Below are positions 34,722-43,386 of a stretch of 64,000 nt of DNA, in pieces (position 1 is the stretch's first letter; each line of letters starts with the position of its first letter). Source of the stretch: Polycyclovorans algicola TG408 (GTDB lineage Bacteria > Pseudomonadota > Gammaproteobacteria > Nevskiales > Nevskiaceae); NCBI RefSeq assembly GCF_000711245.1, contig NZ_JOMH01000001.1, positions 1 through 64,000 of the forward strand, given 5' to 3'. The notes beneath the pieces were generated by a model. The model ran no database searches. It saw only the letters and a list, made by a program, of their open reading frames with translations, and had not been told where the DNA came from. Position numbers and translations under genes: made by a program.

Positions 34722-36110
34722 ATGCGCCTGCCCTGCCTGCTATTGACCTTGGTGCTCGCGGTTCCCTCGGCCTGGGCACAGGACGACGGTCGCGTGGAAC
34801 GCAGCGACCTGCCCACCTCGCAGGTTCCGGACCTGATCGACCTTTACAACCAGACCCTGCGGATCAGCCCGGCGCTCACCGGCGCCGTGGCCCTGAGTAC
34901 TGCGGCCGAACAGGCGCGTGCCGCCGCCAAGGGCCAACTGCTGCCGCAGGTCGGCGTCTTCGGGGAAGCGGCCTACATCGATGAACGCGTCCAGGGCGAC
35001 TTCTTCGGCGTCACCAACATTGACCGTGAAGACGACTTTGACCAGTACGTCTACGGCATCGGCTTCGAGCAGGCCATCATCAAACCGGCCTTGTGGGCGA
35101 CGCTGGACCAGGCCCGGCTGAAGCAGATTCAGGCCAATCTGGCCGAGCAGCGCGCGCGCTCGACCGTGGCATCGGAGCTGATGTCGCAATACCTGCGGGT
35201 GCTGGAGGCGGTCGAGGTGAAGGCTGCCTCCGAGGCCCGTGTGAATGCCGTGGGGCGCCAGAAAAGCCAGGTTGGCAGTCGCCTGAGCGCCGGTCTGCTG
35301 ACCCGGGCCGACCAGAGCCAGGCCGAGTCGTCAGCGTCGTTGGCCGCCGTGCAGGAAAGCATTGCCGAGTCCGACCTGGCCTCTGCCGTAGCGCGCCTGC
35401 GCGCCACCTCGCAGTGGAGCGCGCGCAGCCTCAAGGGCCTGACCGAAGACTTCACCTTCATCCTGCCGCAACCGCTGGACGAGGCCCACTGGGTGGAACG
35501 CGCCGGCGTCAACGCCTATCCGGTTCTGCAACAAGAGTTGGAAGTGGCGCTGGCACGCAATGAACTGCTGCGCGTGCAACGCGGGCGATGGCCCACCATC
35601 GATCTTTTTGGCTCGGCCACCGAGCTGGACGCCTCGGGCGGCGTCGAGGGCGAACGCGAGCAACGCGACATGCGCATCGGTGCCCGGGCGCGCATTCCCA
35701 TTTTCGCCGGGGGCAGCGTCAGCGCCGCAATATCGGCCAACGAGGCCCGCGTCATTCAGGCCGAAGCCGAGCTGTCGCGCCTGCGCACCGAGGCGCGGCT
35801 GCTGGCCGCCACCCGCTATCGGCAGGTGGTGGTGGGCCGCAGCCAGCTCATCGCCTTGCAACAGGCGGTTGATGCCTCGCGTGCGGCCGAATCGGAATTC
35901 AAGATCGGCTTCGACGCGGGCACGCGCACCAACGCCGACCTGCTCAGCGCCACCGAGCGCCGCTTCTTTGCCGAAGTGGAACTGCAACGCCGCCGCTACC
36001 GGCAGTTGGTGGAGGCGCTGGAACTCAAGGAGATTGCCGGCTCGGTCGGCCCGGAAGACGTGAAGCAGCTCAACCGGCTGCTGGTCCGTCCTGTCGCCAT
36101 TCCGTTCTGA
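34722..36110 (+). CDS. TolC family outer-membrane efflux protein
   Basis: 462 aa from the ATG at 34722, which opens a signal peptide (MRLPCLLLTLVLAVPSAWA). Two repeats of long coiled-coil helices with AAAKGQLLPQVGVFGEA and ELLRVQRGRWPTIDLFG strands match the TolC/OEP fold. Upstream in-frame codons are rejected because they cover the terminator. It should form the outer-membrane channel for the adaptor encoded 17 bp downstream. No inner-membrane ABC or RND pump is encoded nearby. Confidence 0.88.
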   Translation: MRLPCLLLTLVLAVPSAWAQDDGRVERSDLPTSQVPDLIDLYNQTLRISPALTGAVALSTAAEQARAAAKGQLLPQVGVFGEAAYIDERVQGDFFGVTNIDREDDFDQYVYGIGFEQAIIKPALWATLDQARLKQIQANLAEQRARSTVASELMSQYLRVLEAVEVKAASEARVNAVGRQKSQVGSRLSAGLLTRADQSQAESSASLAAVQESIAESDLASAVARLRATSQWSARSLKGLTEDFTFILPQPLDEAHWVERAGVNAYPVLQQELEVALARNELLRVQRGRWPTIDLFGSATELDASGGVEGEREQRDMRIGARARIPIFAGGSVSAAISANEARVIQAEAELSRLRTEARLLAATRYRQVVVGRSQLIALQQAVDASRAAESEFKIGFDAGTRTNADLLSATERRFFAEVELQRRRYRQLVEALELKEIAGSVGPEDVKQLNRLLVRPVAIPF

Positions 36111-36126
36111 TCCGCAGGCCGATGGC

Positions 36127-38418
36127 ATGACGCTACGCCTGCCCAAGCCCGCCACGGCCTACCTCTGCTGGTCGGCAGAGTCGAGCTTCGACCCCGGCAG
36201 CCTGGGCCTTGACCGAGCCGCTGCGGCGAGCGTCTTCGACGGCAACCGCGATCCGCAGGCACGCCGCCAAGCATTGGCTGAGCACTGGCAGCGCGAGGTG
36301 TCAGCCGAGGACGCACAGCGGCTGACGATGCGCCTCGCCGCCGTCAATGCCCTTATCGCCGGCCGGGTGGAGCCGGTGCCGCCACCGCCGGGCTCATGGC
36401 GCAAGCCCGCGGGCCTGGGCACGGCGGCGAGCGTGAACCTGCCCTCGTCGGTGCCGGGTTCGCTGGTGCATCCCGCGCTGGTGGGCGGCGTGCAGCGCTA
36501 TTACGTGGGTGCCGGGCGCCGGGCGGGCGGGCAGTTGCCTGGCGGACCGTTTGTGGCGCTCGGGCGCTGCTTCACCTGGCCGCTGTATGGGCGCGTCCGC
36601 GCCGCGCTGTTGCTGGCCTGGTTTGCCGTCATGCTGTTCGCCCTGTGGCAACGCCGCGCCGACTTCAGCGATGGGCTCGTCGCCCACCTGATCAGTGCCG
36701 ATTACGGGCTGTCGGTTCCGCTGACGATTATCGCCATCCACCTCATCTCGCAGAGCAGCCTCGCGGCCATGGCACGTCGCCTGACGCGGGCGCAGGTCAG
36801 TGTCGGTCTGCCACCCAAGCTGTGGCCGTTTCCCCATCTACGGGTTGACACGGCTGGGCGCGCCGAGCAGTTGCCGCGCGCCCAGCGCCTGCGGCTGGTG
36901 GCCGCGCCCGTGGTCGGCAGCTTTGCGCTGCTGACCTTCATGCTCACCGCCTGGGTCATCGCCGGCCGACAGAACGCCGCTCTGACGCAGGCGCTGGCCC
37001 TGCCAATGATGATCGTGGTCGGCTCGCTGGTGCTGCGTGCCAATCCACTGGCGCGCTATGACGGCTACGCGTTTTTATCGCAGTGGCTGGGCGTCACCGA
37101 CCTGCGTCTGCAATCGATCTACGCCTTGCTGCGCCAGCGCCGGCCCTGGCATCACCAGCAACGTTCGCTGTCGTTCACCGCGTTGCGGGTGATGTTCGTC
37201 GCAACCAACCTGTTTTTTCTGGCAGCGCTGTTGCTGCTGGCGCATTTCACGCTGCCCTTCCTGCTAACGATATTGGGCGGCATCGGGTTTCTTTTAGTGG
37301 TTCTGGGACTGGGGGTCATGATGTACAAGCAACTCGGGCGGCCGCCGATGCCGCGTAGCGGACTCGGCTGGAATGGCTGGTGGAAGGAACTGCGCGAATG
37401 GCGCCCCACACGCAAGCAAATCATTATTTTCGTGGTGCTGTTGCTGCTGTGCCTGTTCCCCTACCGCTACGAGCCCAGCGGTGATTTCGAGGTGTTGCCC
37501 AGTGCCAGGGCCGATGTGCGTGCGCTGGTGGCGGGCGATGTTCGCGAAGTGCTGGTCAGCGAAGGCGAGACAGTTGAAAAGGGCCAGGCGCTGGCGCGTA
37601 TTTCAGACGCCGAAAGCCGCGCCAAGGTGGCCGCCAGCGAGGCGTCGATGGCGCAGCTCAACGCTGATCTGGCACTACTGGAGAAAGGCGCAAAGAGCGA
37701 AGAAATTCAGGTCGCCGAAGGACGTGTCGCCACCCTGGAGCGTCGTTCCCGCTTCTCGCGCGCCACCGAATCGCGGCTGATCAAAGCCTTCAAGGAAGGC
37801 GGTATCAGCGTCGATGAGTACGAAAAGGCGCGCGGCACCGCCGAGGTGGATGAGCAACTGCTGGAAGAAGCCCGCCGTGCGCTGGCGCTGATCGAAAGCC
37901 CGGCACGCGCCGAGATGCTCGATGCCACCCGTGCCGAAATGGCCCGCGAAGAAGCGCTGCTGGTCTTCCACCGGGAGCAACTGGAACAGACCACCTTGCG
38001 TGCACCGATCAGCGGCCGGGTGCTGTCGGACTCGCTGCAGTTCGCGGTCGGCAGCTTTCTGGAACGCGGCGCGGTGCTGGCGAAGATCGAGCAGGTGGGC
38101 AACCGCCTGGCCGAGGTCGAGGTCCCGGAATCGTCCATCGGTGAGGTCCGCGAAGGTGCCGCCGCACGGGCGCGCGCCTGGGCGTTTCCGGGCACCAGCT
38201 TCGACGGTGAAGTGATCGCCATCGCCCCCGCCGCCGACAGCGCGACCTACGGACAAGTGGTGCGGGTGCAATTGTCGATTGATGACCCCGAAGGCCGTCT
38301 CAAGTCGGGCATGACCGGCTCGGCCAAGGTGGAAGGCCCGCGTTACCCCGCCATTTACGTTTTCACCCGGGCGCTGTGGCGCTTCTTCATGGTGGAAGTC
38401 TGGTCCTGGCTCCCCTGA
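36127..38418 (+). CDS. Fusion of degenerate M50-like membrane domain and HlyD-type adaptor
   Basis: 763 aa. Residues about 155-440 form a polytopic membrane region with the M50-like second motif NPLARYDGYAFLSQWLGVTDL. The expected HExxH zinc motif reads HLISQ (in IAIHLISQSSLAAMARRL), so proteolysis is unlikely. Residues about 470-750 are a HlyD/RND-type periplasmic adaptor: a lipoyl-like half (LVAGDVREVLVSEGETVEKGQALARI), a coiled-coil hairpin, then APISGRVLSDSLQFAVGSFLERG and a beta-barrel. With the adjacent TolC homologue it forms a two-gene exporter lacking an energised pump. The stop codon lies in the left target duplication of a MITE. Confidence 0.85.
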   Translation: MTLRLPKPATAYLCWSAESSFDPGSLGLDRAAAASVFDGNRDPQARRQALAEHWQREVSAEDAQRLTMRLAAVNALIAGRVEPVPPPPGSWRKPAGLGTAASVNLPSSVPGSLVHPALVGGVQRYYVGAGRRAGGQLPGGPFVALGRCFTWPLYGRVRAALLLAWFAVMLFALWQRRADFSDGLVAHLISADYGLSVPLTIIAIHLISQSSLAAMARRLTRAQVSVGLPPKLWPFPHLRVDTAGRAEQLPRAQRLRLVAAPVVGSFALLTFMLTAWVIAGRQNAALTQALALPMMIVVGSLVLRANPLARYDGYAFLSQWLGVTDLRLQSIYALLRQRRPWHHQQRSLSFTALRVMFVATNLFFLAALLLLAHFTLPFLLTILGGIGFLLVVLGLGVMMYKQLGRPPMPRSGLGWNGWWKELREWRPTRKQIIIFVVLLLLCLFPYRYEPSGDFEVLPSARADVRALVAGDVREVLVSEGETVEKGQALARISDAESRAKVAASEASMAQLNADLALLEKGAKSEEIQVAEGRVATLERRSRFSRATESRLIKAFKEGGISVDEYEKARGTAEVDEQLLEEARRALALIESPARAEMLDATRAEMAREEALLVFHREQLEQTTLRAPISGRVLSDSLQFAVGSFLERGAVLAKIEQVGNRLAEVEVPESSIGEVREGAAARARAWAFPGTSFDGEVIAIAPAADSATYGQVVRVQLSIDDPEGRLKSGMTGSAKVEGPRYPAIYVFTRALWRFFMVEVWSWLP

Positions 38419-38420
38419 TG

Positions 38421-38560
38421 AGGGTGTCTAAAAAACTACTGCGCTTGCGATTTCGCGCCCGTACGGTCCTCGAAATGCTCATGTATCGATTCATACACTC
38501 CGCTTTCTGCGGTCCGCCGGGCGCGAACTCACTGCGCTCGCTACGTTTTTTAAACACCCT
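38421..38560. mobile_element. 140-bp MITE with 6-bp target duplication
   Basis: Terminal inverted repeats AGGGTGTCTAAAAAAC at the left and, reverse-complemented, AGGGTGTTTAAAAAAC at the right enclose an imperfect hairpin (GATTTCGCGCCCG pairing with CGGGCGCGAACTC). It encodes no protein. CTGATG flanks both ends (38415-38420 and 38561-38566) as a target duplication. Without the element the flanking genes would share TGATG as stop and start. The duplication restores TGA for the upstream gene and ATG for the downstream one. Confidence 0.85.
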
Positions 38561-38563
38561 CTG

Positions 38564-40033
38564 ATGACACCGCTGGCCGCTGGTCTTTCGGAGCAGGATT
38601 TCCGCCTAACCGCGCCCAATGGTTTTGGCGACAGCGTCAACCACTACGCGCACAGCATGGCGGTGTTCGAGGGCAAGGTTTACGTCGGCACCACGCGCGG
38701 CATCATTCAGGCGCACCGCTGGAACCTGGCCCGGCCCAACATCCGCCCGTGGCCGGTGAAAAGCCCGGACATCATTCACGACGTACCACGCCAGGCGGAG
38801 ATCTGGTGCTTTGACCCGCTGGCCGATCAATGGACGCGCGTCTATCAGGCGCCCATGGTCATGGCCACCAATGGCAGCCGCATGGTGCCGCGCTACATCG
38901 GCTATCGCGGCATCGGCGTGTTTCAGGGCGCGTCAGATGACAAACCCTGCCTCTATGTTTCGACCTGGGCGCCGCAGATCGCCGAGCCGCCGGATATTCT
39001 GCGCAGCACGGACGGCGTGACGTTCGAGCCGACGACGCGCCCGCCGTTTTCGCCGATGGTGCGTTCGTTCCGCACCCTGCAGCGCTTTCAGGGGCGTGTG
39101 CACACCACGCCCACCAGTTCGTCGAAGGGCGCACGCCTGATCTCCGACAGCGTCGGCTCCGACTCGACCATCTACGCCACCGACGATGTTCAGCGCTCGC
39201 CGTGGCGGCCCGCCAACGAAGAAGGCTTCGGCAACCCAGACAACGTCACCATTTTCGAGATGGAAGAGTTCAACGACCATCTGTATGCCGGCACGGTGAA
39301 TCCAGTGAACGGCTTCGAGCTGTGGAAAACCGCCGGCGGCGACCTGCCCTATCACTGGACGCGGGTACTGCAGCACGGCGCCGGGCGCGGCGTGTTCAAC
39401 GAGGTGGGCGTGTCGATGTGCGTGTTCAACGGCGCGCTGTATGTGGGCACCGGCGTGCTGAGTGGCGGCTATCACCGCGCCATGAAAATCGGCCCGGCGG
39501 CGGCGGAGTTGCTGCGCGTCTGGCCGGATGACTCCTGGGAACTGATCGTCGGCGATGGCCGCCGCACCGCCGACGGGTTGCGCTATCCACTGTCGGGTTA
39601 TGGCGCCGGGTTCGATACTTTTTTCAATGGCTACGTGTGGCGCATGACCTGCCACGAAGGCCGCCTCTACGCCGGCACCTTCAGTTGGGGCCAGAACATT
39701 CCCTGGCTGCAGCTCAACATCTGGCCACCCGACGCGCTGGCGCTGATGGACCGCTGGGGCCGGGACGAACTGGCCACCCGCCGAGGCGGCGCCGAGCTGT
39801 GGAGCAGTGCCGACGGCGAACGCTGGGAGCCGGTCACGGTGGGCGGCTTCGGCAATCGCTTCAACTGGGGCATTCGCAACATGGCGTCGATTCCACAGGG
39901 CTTGGTGGTGGCCACCGCCAACCCGTTCGGCCCCACGGTGGTGCAACAACAAGACGGCGGCGACTGGCGCTACATCGACAATCCGCGCGGCGGTTGTGAG
40001 GTGTGGCTGGGTCGTGAAGGCGGCTGGACGTGA
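38564..40033 (+). CDS. Beta-propeller protein of unknown function
   Basis: 489 aa, no signal peptide. Repeated blades have the form F(E/N)G-x-(L/V)Y(V/A)GT: VFEGKVYVGTTRG, EFNDHLYAGTVNPVNGFELWK, VFNGALYVGTGV and CHEGRLYAGTFSWG, with SADGERWEPVTVGGF-type tails. This resembles kelch or exo-alpha-sialidase-like propellers. It starts at an ATG rebuilt by the MITE target duplication and overlaps the sulfotransferase start by 4 bp, so it belongs functionally with the exporter and tailoring genes. Function cannot be assigned. Confidence 0.7.
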   Translation: MTPLAAGLSEQDFRLTAPNGFGDSVNHYAHSMAVFEGKVYVGTTRGIIQAHRWNLARPNIRPWPVKSPDIIHDVPRQAEIWCFDPLADQWTRVYQAPMVMATNGSRMVPRYIGYRGIGVFQGASDDKPCLYVSTWAPQIAEPPDILRSTDGVTFEPTTRPPFSPMVRSFRTLQRFQGRVHTTPTSSSKGARLISDSVGSDSTIYATDDVQRSPWRPANEEGFGNPDNVTIFEMEEFNDHLYAGTVNPVNGFELWKTAGGDLPYHWTRVLQHGAGRGVFNEVGVSMCVFNGALYVGTGVLSGGYHRAMKIGPAAAELLRVWPDDSWELIVGDGRRTADGLRYPLSGYGAGFDTFFNGYVWRMTCHEGRLYAGTFSWGQNIPWLQLNIWPPDALALMDRWGRDELATRRGGAELWSSADGERWEPVTVGGFGNRFNWGIRNMASIPQGLVVATANPFGPTVVQQQDGGDWRYIDNPRGGCEVWLGREGGWT

Positions 40034-40941
40034 GTGGCGTCATCCTGCTCGCCGGGGCGCCGTTCAGTGGCAGCTCGCTGTTGGCGCAGGTGCTGGGCTC
40101 ACACCCACAATGTGCCGCCGCGCCAGAGCTGAAATTGGGCCTTGCCGACACCGTCGGCGAATTGTTGACGCTGGCCGATCTGAGCCAGGTGCCGCTGCTG
40201 GATGGCCTGCTGCGTTTCGTCGCCGAACACCACGGCGGTGGTCAGCATCGCGCCGGAATCGCAAAGGCGAAGGCCTGGCTGGAGGAAGCCACCGACGCCA
40301 CCACCACCGAGCTGCTGACCGAACTGAAAAACGGTGTGGCGCCGCGCGCACTGGTCATCCCCGACGGTGAAGCCGCACTGCGGCCCGACGAGTTGCTGCG
40401 CTGGCAACAACTGGACCCCGATCTGCGGGTGGTGCAGTGCCTGCGCCACCCGCTCACCCACGGCGCGGTCTGGGCGCCCTGGCTGCAAGGCCAGCTTTAT
40501 GTGCCGCCCGATTTTCGTGACCACCACGTGTCGCCCGCTGCGGCCTTGATCGAGCCGCAGATTCCGTGGCTGCGCTGCAACCGCAATCTGCAGCGCTGGG
40601 TGCCCGAGGCCCAGTGCACAGCCTTCCGCATGGAAGATCTTGAAGACGACCCAGTCGCCGCACTTCGCGCCCTGTGCCTCGCGCTGAGGCTCGATGACGA
40701 CGACGAGGCGCTGGCCGCCATGCAGGCCATCAGCCGCAGCCCCTTCGCCGACTGGGGGCCGCCCGAAGCACCCGGCGGACTCGAAATGGACGCTTTGGCA
40801 CCGGTGTTAGACACGGCATTGCCCATCACCCTGCCCGCACAACTCGACGCCGAAGTGCTCTGGCAGGTCGAACAGCCGGGGCAGTCACGACCGCTCGATG
40901 CAGAAGTCATCGCCCTGGCGCGACAATACGGCTACACCTGA
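40030..40941 (+). CDS. Sulfotransferase-like P-loop protein
   Basis: 303 aa. The N-terminal GAPFSGSSLLAQVLGSHP matches the 5'-phosphosulfate-binding loop of PAPS sulfotransferases and RVVQCLRHPLTHGAVWAPWLQ the 3'-phosphate-binding region, though the usual RxPxxxxxS serine is not clear. LRCNRNLQRW and AFRMEDLEDDP agree with the family. The GTG start overlaps the propeller stop as GTGA. It could sulfate the cluster product. Divergence of the second motif leaves room for a non-sulfotransferase role. Confidence 0.68.
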   Translation: MSGVILLAGAPFSGSSLLAQVLGSHPQCAAAPELKLGLADTVGELLTLADLSQVPLLDGLLRFVAEHHGGGQHRAGIAKAKAWLEEATDATTTELLTELKNGVAPRALVIPDGEAALRPDELLRWQQLDPDLRVVQCLRHPLTHGAVWAPWLQGQLYVPPDFRDHHVSPAAALIEPQIPWLRCNRNLQRWVPEAQCTAFRMEDLEDDPVAALRALCLALRLDDDDEALAAMQAISRSPFADWGPPEAPGGLEMDALAPVLDTALPITLPAQLDAEVLWQVEQPGQSRPLDAEVIALARQYGYT

Positions 40942-40954
40942 CCGCGATACCGCC

Positions 40955-41563
40955 ATGCTCAAGCCGCTGCACCTGATCATTCCGCTCGTCGTGCTGCTGT
41001 CGGCCTGCAGCCGCGGGCCGGGTGCGCCTGAAGGGCAAATCGTGTTGCAGCAGGAGGCCGTGGTGCTGGCCATCGGCGACTCGATCACCACCGGACACCG
41101 CCTGCCCGCCGACCAGGCCTGGCCGTCCATCGTGGCCCGCAAAACCGGGCTGCGCGTCTTCAACCGGGCGCGCAACGGCGCCACCTCTGACGAGGTGCTC
41201 GACACCTTGGACGCACTGCTGGACGAGTTTGAGCCCGCGCTGGTGATTGCAACGGTCGGCGGCAACGACTTTCTGCGGCGCCAACCGCTGTCACAGACCG
41301 AAGCCAACCTGCGCGAGATGGCCGACATCATCACCGCACGCGGTGCCCGCTTTCTGGTGCTCGGGCTGGCCCAGCCGCAGCGTTCGAGCGTGCATCCGCT
41401 GTACATCGCGGCGCTGACCGACATCACCGGCACCTACCTGGACCGCACGGTGCTGCCCTACGTCTACGGCAAGCGCAGCCTGCGCGCTGACCCCATTCAC
41501 CCCAACGCCGAAGGTCACAAGGTCATTGCCCAGCGCGTCGCCCAGTGGCTGGGCCGGGAGTAG
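40955..41563 (+). CDS. SGNH-hydrolase lipoprotein (TesA-like)
   Basis: 202 aa from the ATG at 40955. The lipoprotein signal ends LLSAC. Block I is AIGDSITTGHRLP (Ser), block III VGGNDFLRR (Asn) and block V DPIHPNAEGH (Asp/His), the arylesterase/TesA arrangement. Expected to be a membrane-anchored lipase, esterase or lysophospholipase in the periplasm. Located 13 bp after the sulfotransferase-like gene in the same operon. Confidence 0.87.
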   Translation: MLKPLHLIIPLVVLLSACSRGPGAPEGQIVLQQEAVVLAIGDSITTGHRLPADQAWPSIVARKTGLRVFNRARNGATSDEVLDTLDALLDEFEPALVIATVGGNDFLRRQPLSQTEANLREMADIITARGARFLVLGLAQPQRSSVHPLYIAALTDITGTYLDRTVLPYVYGKRSLRADPIHPNAEGHKVIAQRVAQWLGRE

Positions 41564-41577
41564 TATTCTTGAATCAC

Positions 41578-42285
41578 ATGAATCAAACAAATCAAACAGA
41601 TCAATCACCGCCCCCCAACCCCGACGACTGCCTGCGCGCCACCGCGTTCATCGACAGCGATCACCCCGACGTCGTGGCCTACGCCGCGCAGGCGATGGGT
41701 GATGCCGACAGTGCCATCGACAAGGCCGTGCGGCTTTATTACGCCGTGCGTGACGACATCCGCTACGACCCTTACACCATCGACCTGAGCCCCTCCGGCA
41801 TGCGGGCCAGCACGGTCCTGCAAACCGGACGCGGCTGGTGCGTGAACAAGGCGGTGTTGCTCGCCGCCGTGTGTCGCGTGGCCGGCATTCCGGCGGCACT
41901 GGGCTTCGCCGACGTGCGCAATCACCTGTCCACCGAGCGGCTGCGCGAGGCGATGGGCACCGACCTGTTTCACTACCACGGCTACACCGCACTCTTTCTG
42001 GACGGCCAGTGGGTCAAGGCCACACCGGCCTTCAACCTGTCGCTGTGCGAAAAAATGAGCCTGAAACCGCTGGAATTCGACGGTCGCGCCGACTCGATCT
42101 ACCACCCCTTCGACCTGTCCGGCGCGCGGCACATGGAGTACGTCACCTTTCGCGGCGAACGCGCCGACCTGCCGCTGGACGAGCTGCTGCAGGCCTTTGC
42201 GGTCTACTACCCGAACATGAGCCGGCTCGACAACGCCGACTTTGATCAGGATCTGGTCGTCAAGCGCGGCCCCTCACAGAGCTGA
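41578..42285 (+). CDS. Transglutaminase-like cysteine protease-fold protein
   Basis: 235 aa, cytoplasmic. The core Cys-His-Asp fold is visible as QTGRGWCVNKAVLLAAVCRVAGIPA (Cys) and FHYHGYTALFLDGQWVKATPAFN (His and probable Asp). Similar proteins are annotated only as transglutaminase-like. The start at 41578 opens with a repeated MNQTNQTDQ encoded by short direct DNA repeats. It is the last plus-strand member of the cluster before a 47-bp gap with its own ribosome site for the next gene. Role unknown. Confidence 0.78.
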   Translation: MNQTNQTDQSPPPNPDDCLRATAFIDSDHPDVVAYAAQAMGDADSAIDKAVRLYYAVRDDIRYDPYTIDLSPSGMRASTVLQTGRGWCVNKAVLLAAVCRVAGIPAALGFADVRNHLSTERLREAMGTDLFHYHGYTALFLDGQWVKATPAFNLSLCEKMSLKPLEFDGRADSIYHPFDLSGARHMEYVTFRGERADLPLDELLQAFAVYYPNMSRLDNADFDQDLVVKRGPSQS

Positions 42286-42332
42286 TGCGGGTGGTACGTT
42301 GCTGTCCCAGTCAACAATAAGGAGATCCACTT

Positions 42333-43340
42333 TTGACCAACACGATCCGCGTTCGCCTGCCCGCCAGCCTCGACAGCCTCACGCCCGACACCGTCGAACC
42401 CCGCCAGCCCGGCCCCGGCGAAGTACTGTTCAAGGTGCGCGCCAGTTCGCTCAACTTTCATGACTATGCCGTGGTGGCGGGCCTCATCAAAACGGCCGAC
42501 GGCCGCATCCCCATGTCGGACGGTGCCGGTGATGTCATCGCCGTCGGCGAAGGGGTGACCGAATTCAAACCCGGTGACAAGGTGCTCAGCACCTTCTTCA
42601 CCGACTGGCCCGATGGCATCTGCGAGTCAAAGGACTTCACCACCGTACCCGGCGACGGCATGGACGGCTACGCCACCGAATTCGCCACTGTTCCGGCACA
42701 AGCGCTGACCCGCTACCCCAACAGCTACAGCTACGAAGAAGCCGCCACCTTGACCTGTGCGGGGGTCACCGCCTGGCGCGCGTTGATGACCAACGGCCAG
42801 CTCAAGGCCGGTGAAACGGTGCTGGTTCAGGGCAGCGGCGGGGTGTCGGTGTTCGCCCTGCAGTTGGCCAAAATGGCCGGTGCCAAAGTGATTGCCACCT
42901 CGTCGTCCGACGAGAAGCTGGAACGCCTGGGCGCGCTGGGCGCTGATCATTTAATCAATTACAAGAAAACCCCGAACTGGGGCGAAGCGGCGGCCAAGCT
43001 CTCCGGCGGCGGGGTTGATCACGTGGTCGAAATTGGTGGCCCCGGCACCTTGCCGCAGTCGATCCACGCCATTCGCAACGGCGGCCACATCGCCCTGATC
43101 GGGGTGCTCACCGGCTGGGAAGGTGTGGTGCCCACCGCCCTGTTGATGCGCAAGCAGGGCCGTTTGATTGGCCTCACCGTGGGCAGCCGGCGCGACCAAC
43201 TGGACCTGGTGCGTGCCTGCGAAGTCAACGGCATGCGCCCGGTGATCGATCGCAGTTTCCCGCTGCAGGAACTGGGCGATGCCTTCCGCTACCAACTCTC
43301 GGGCGCGCACCTCGGCAAGATTTGCCTGCAGGTCTCCTGA
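42333..43340 (+). CDS. MDR-family quinone oxidoreductase / alcohol dehydrogenase
   Basis: 335 aa. GroES-like N-terminus (SSLNFHDYAVVAGL, SDGAGDVIAVGEGVTEFKPGDKV) and NAD(P)-binding VLVQGSGGVSVFALQLAKMAGAKVI. The catalytic-zinc cysteine is replaced (SLNFHDY), as in zinc-independent quinone reductases. The start is TTG at 42333, supported by AAGGAG 8 bases upstream; no ATG lies nearby. A perfect 14-bp hairpin separates it from the convergent epoxide hydrolase. Substrate unknown. Confidence 0.88.
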   Translation: MTNTIRVRLPASLDSLTPDTVEPRQPGPGEVLFKVRASSLNFHDYAVVAGLIKTADGRIPMSDGAGDVIAVGEGVTEFKPGDKVLSTFFTDWPDGICESKDFTTVPGDGMDGYATEFATVPAQALTRYPNSYSYEEAATLTCAGVTAWRALMTNGQLKAGETVLVQGSGGVSVFALQLAKMAGAKVIATSSSDEKLERLGALGADHLINYKKTPNWGEAAAKLSGGGVDHVVEIGGPGTLPQSIHAIRNGGHIALIGVLTGWEGVVPTALLMRKQGRLIGLTVGSRRDQLDLVRACEVNGMRPVIDRSFPLQELGDAFRYQLSGAHLGKICLQVS

Positions 43341-43347
43341 GCGGCAT

Positions 43348-43380
43348 CGAGGGTCGTTGCCAACCCGGCAACGACCCTCG
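43348..43380. terminator. Strong hairpin between convergent genes
   Basis: CGAGGGTCGTTGCC-AACCC-GGCAACGACCCTCG is a perfect 14-bp stem, 7 bp after the oxidoreductase stop and just before the end of the minus-strand epoxide hydrolase. There is no T tract on either side. Position suggests bidirectional termination or transcript-end protection. Confidence 0.65.
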
Positions 43381-43386
43381 CTTGGT

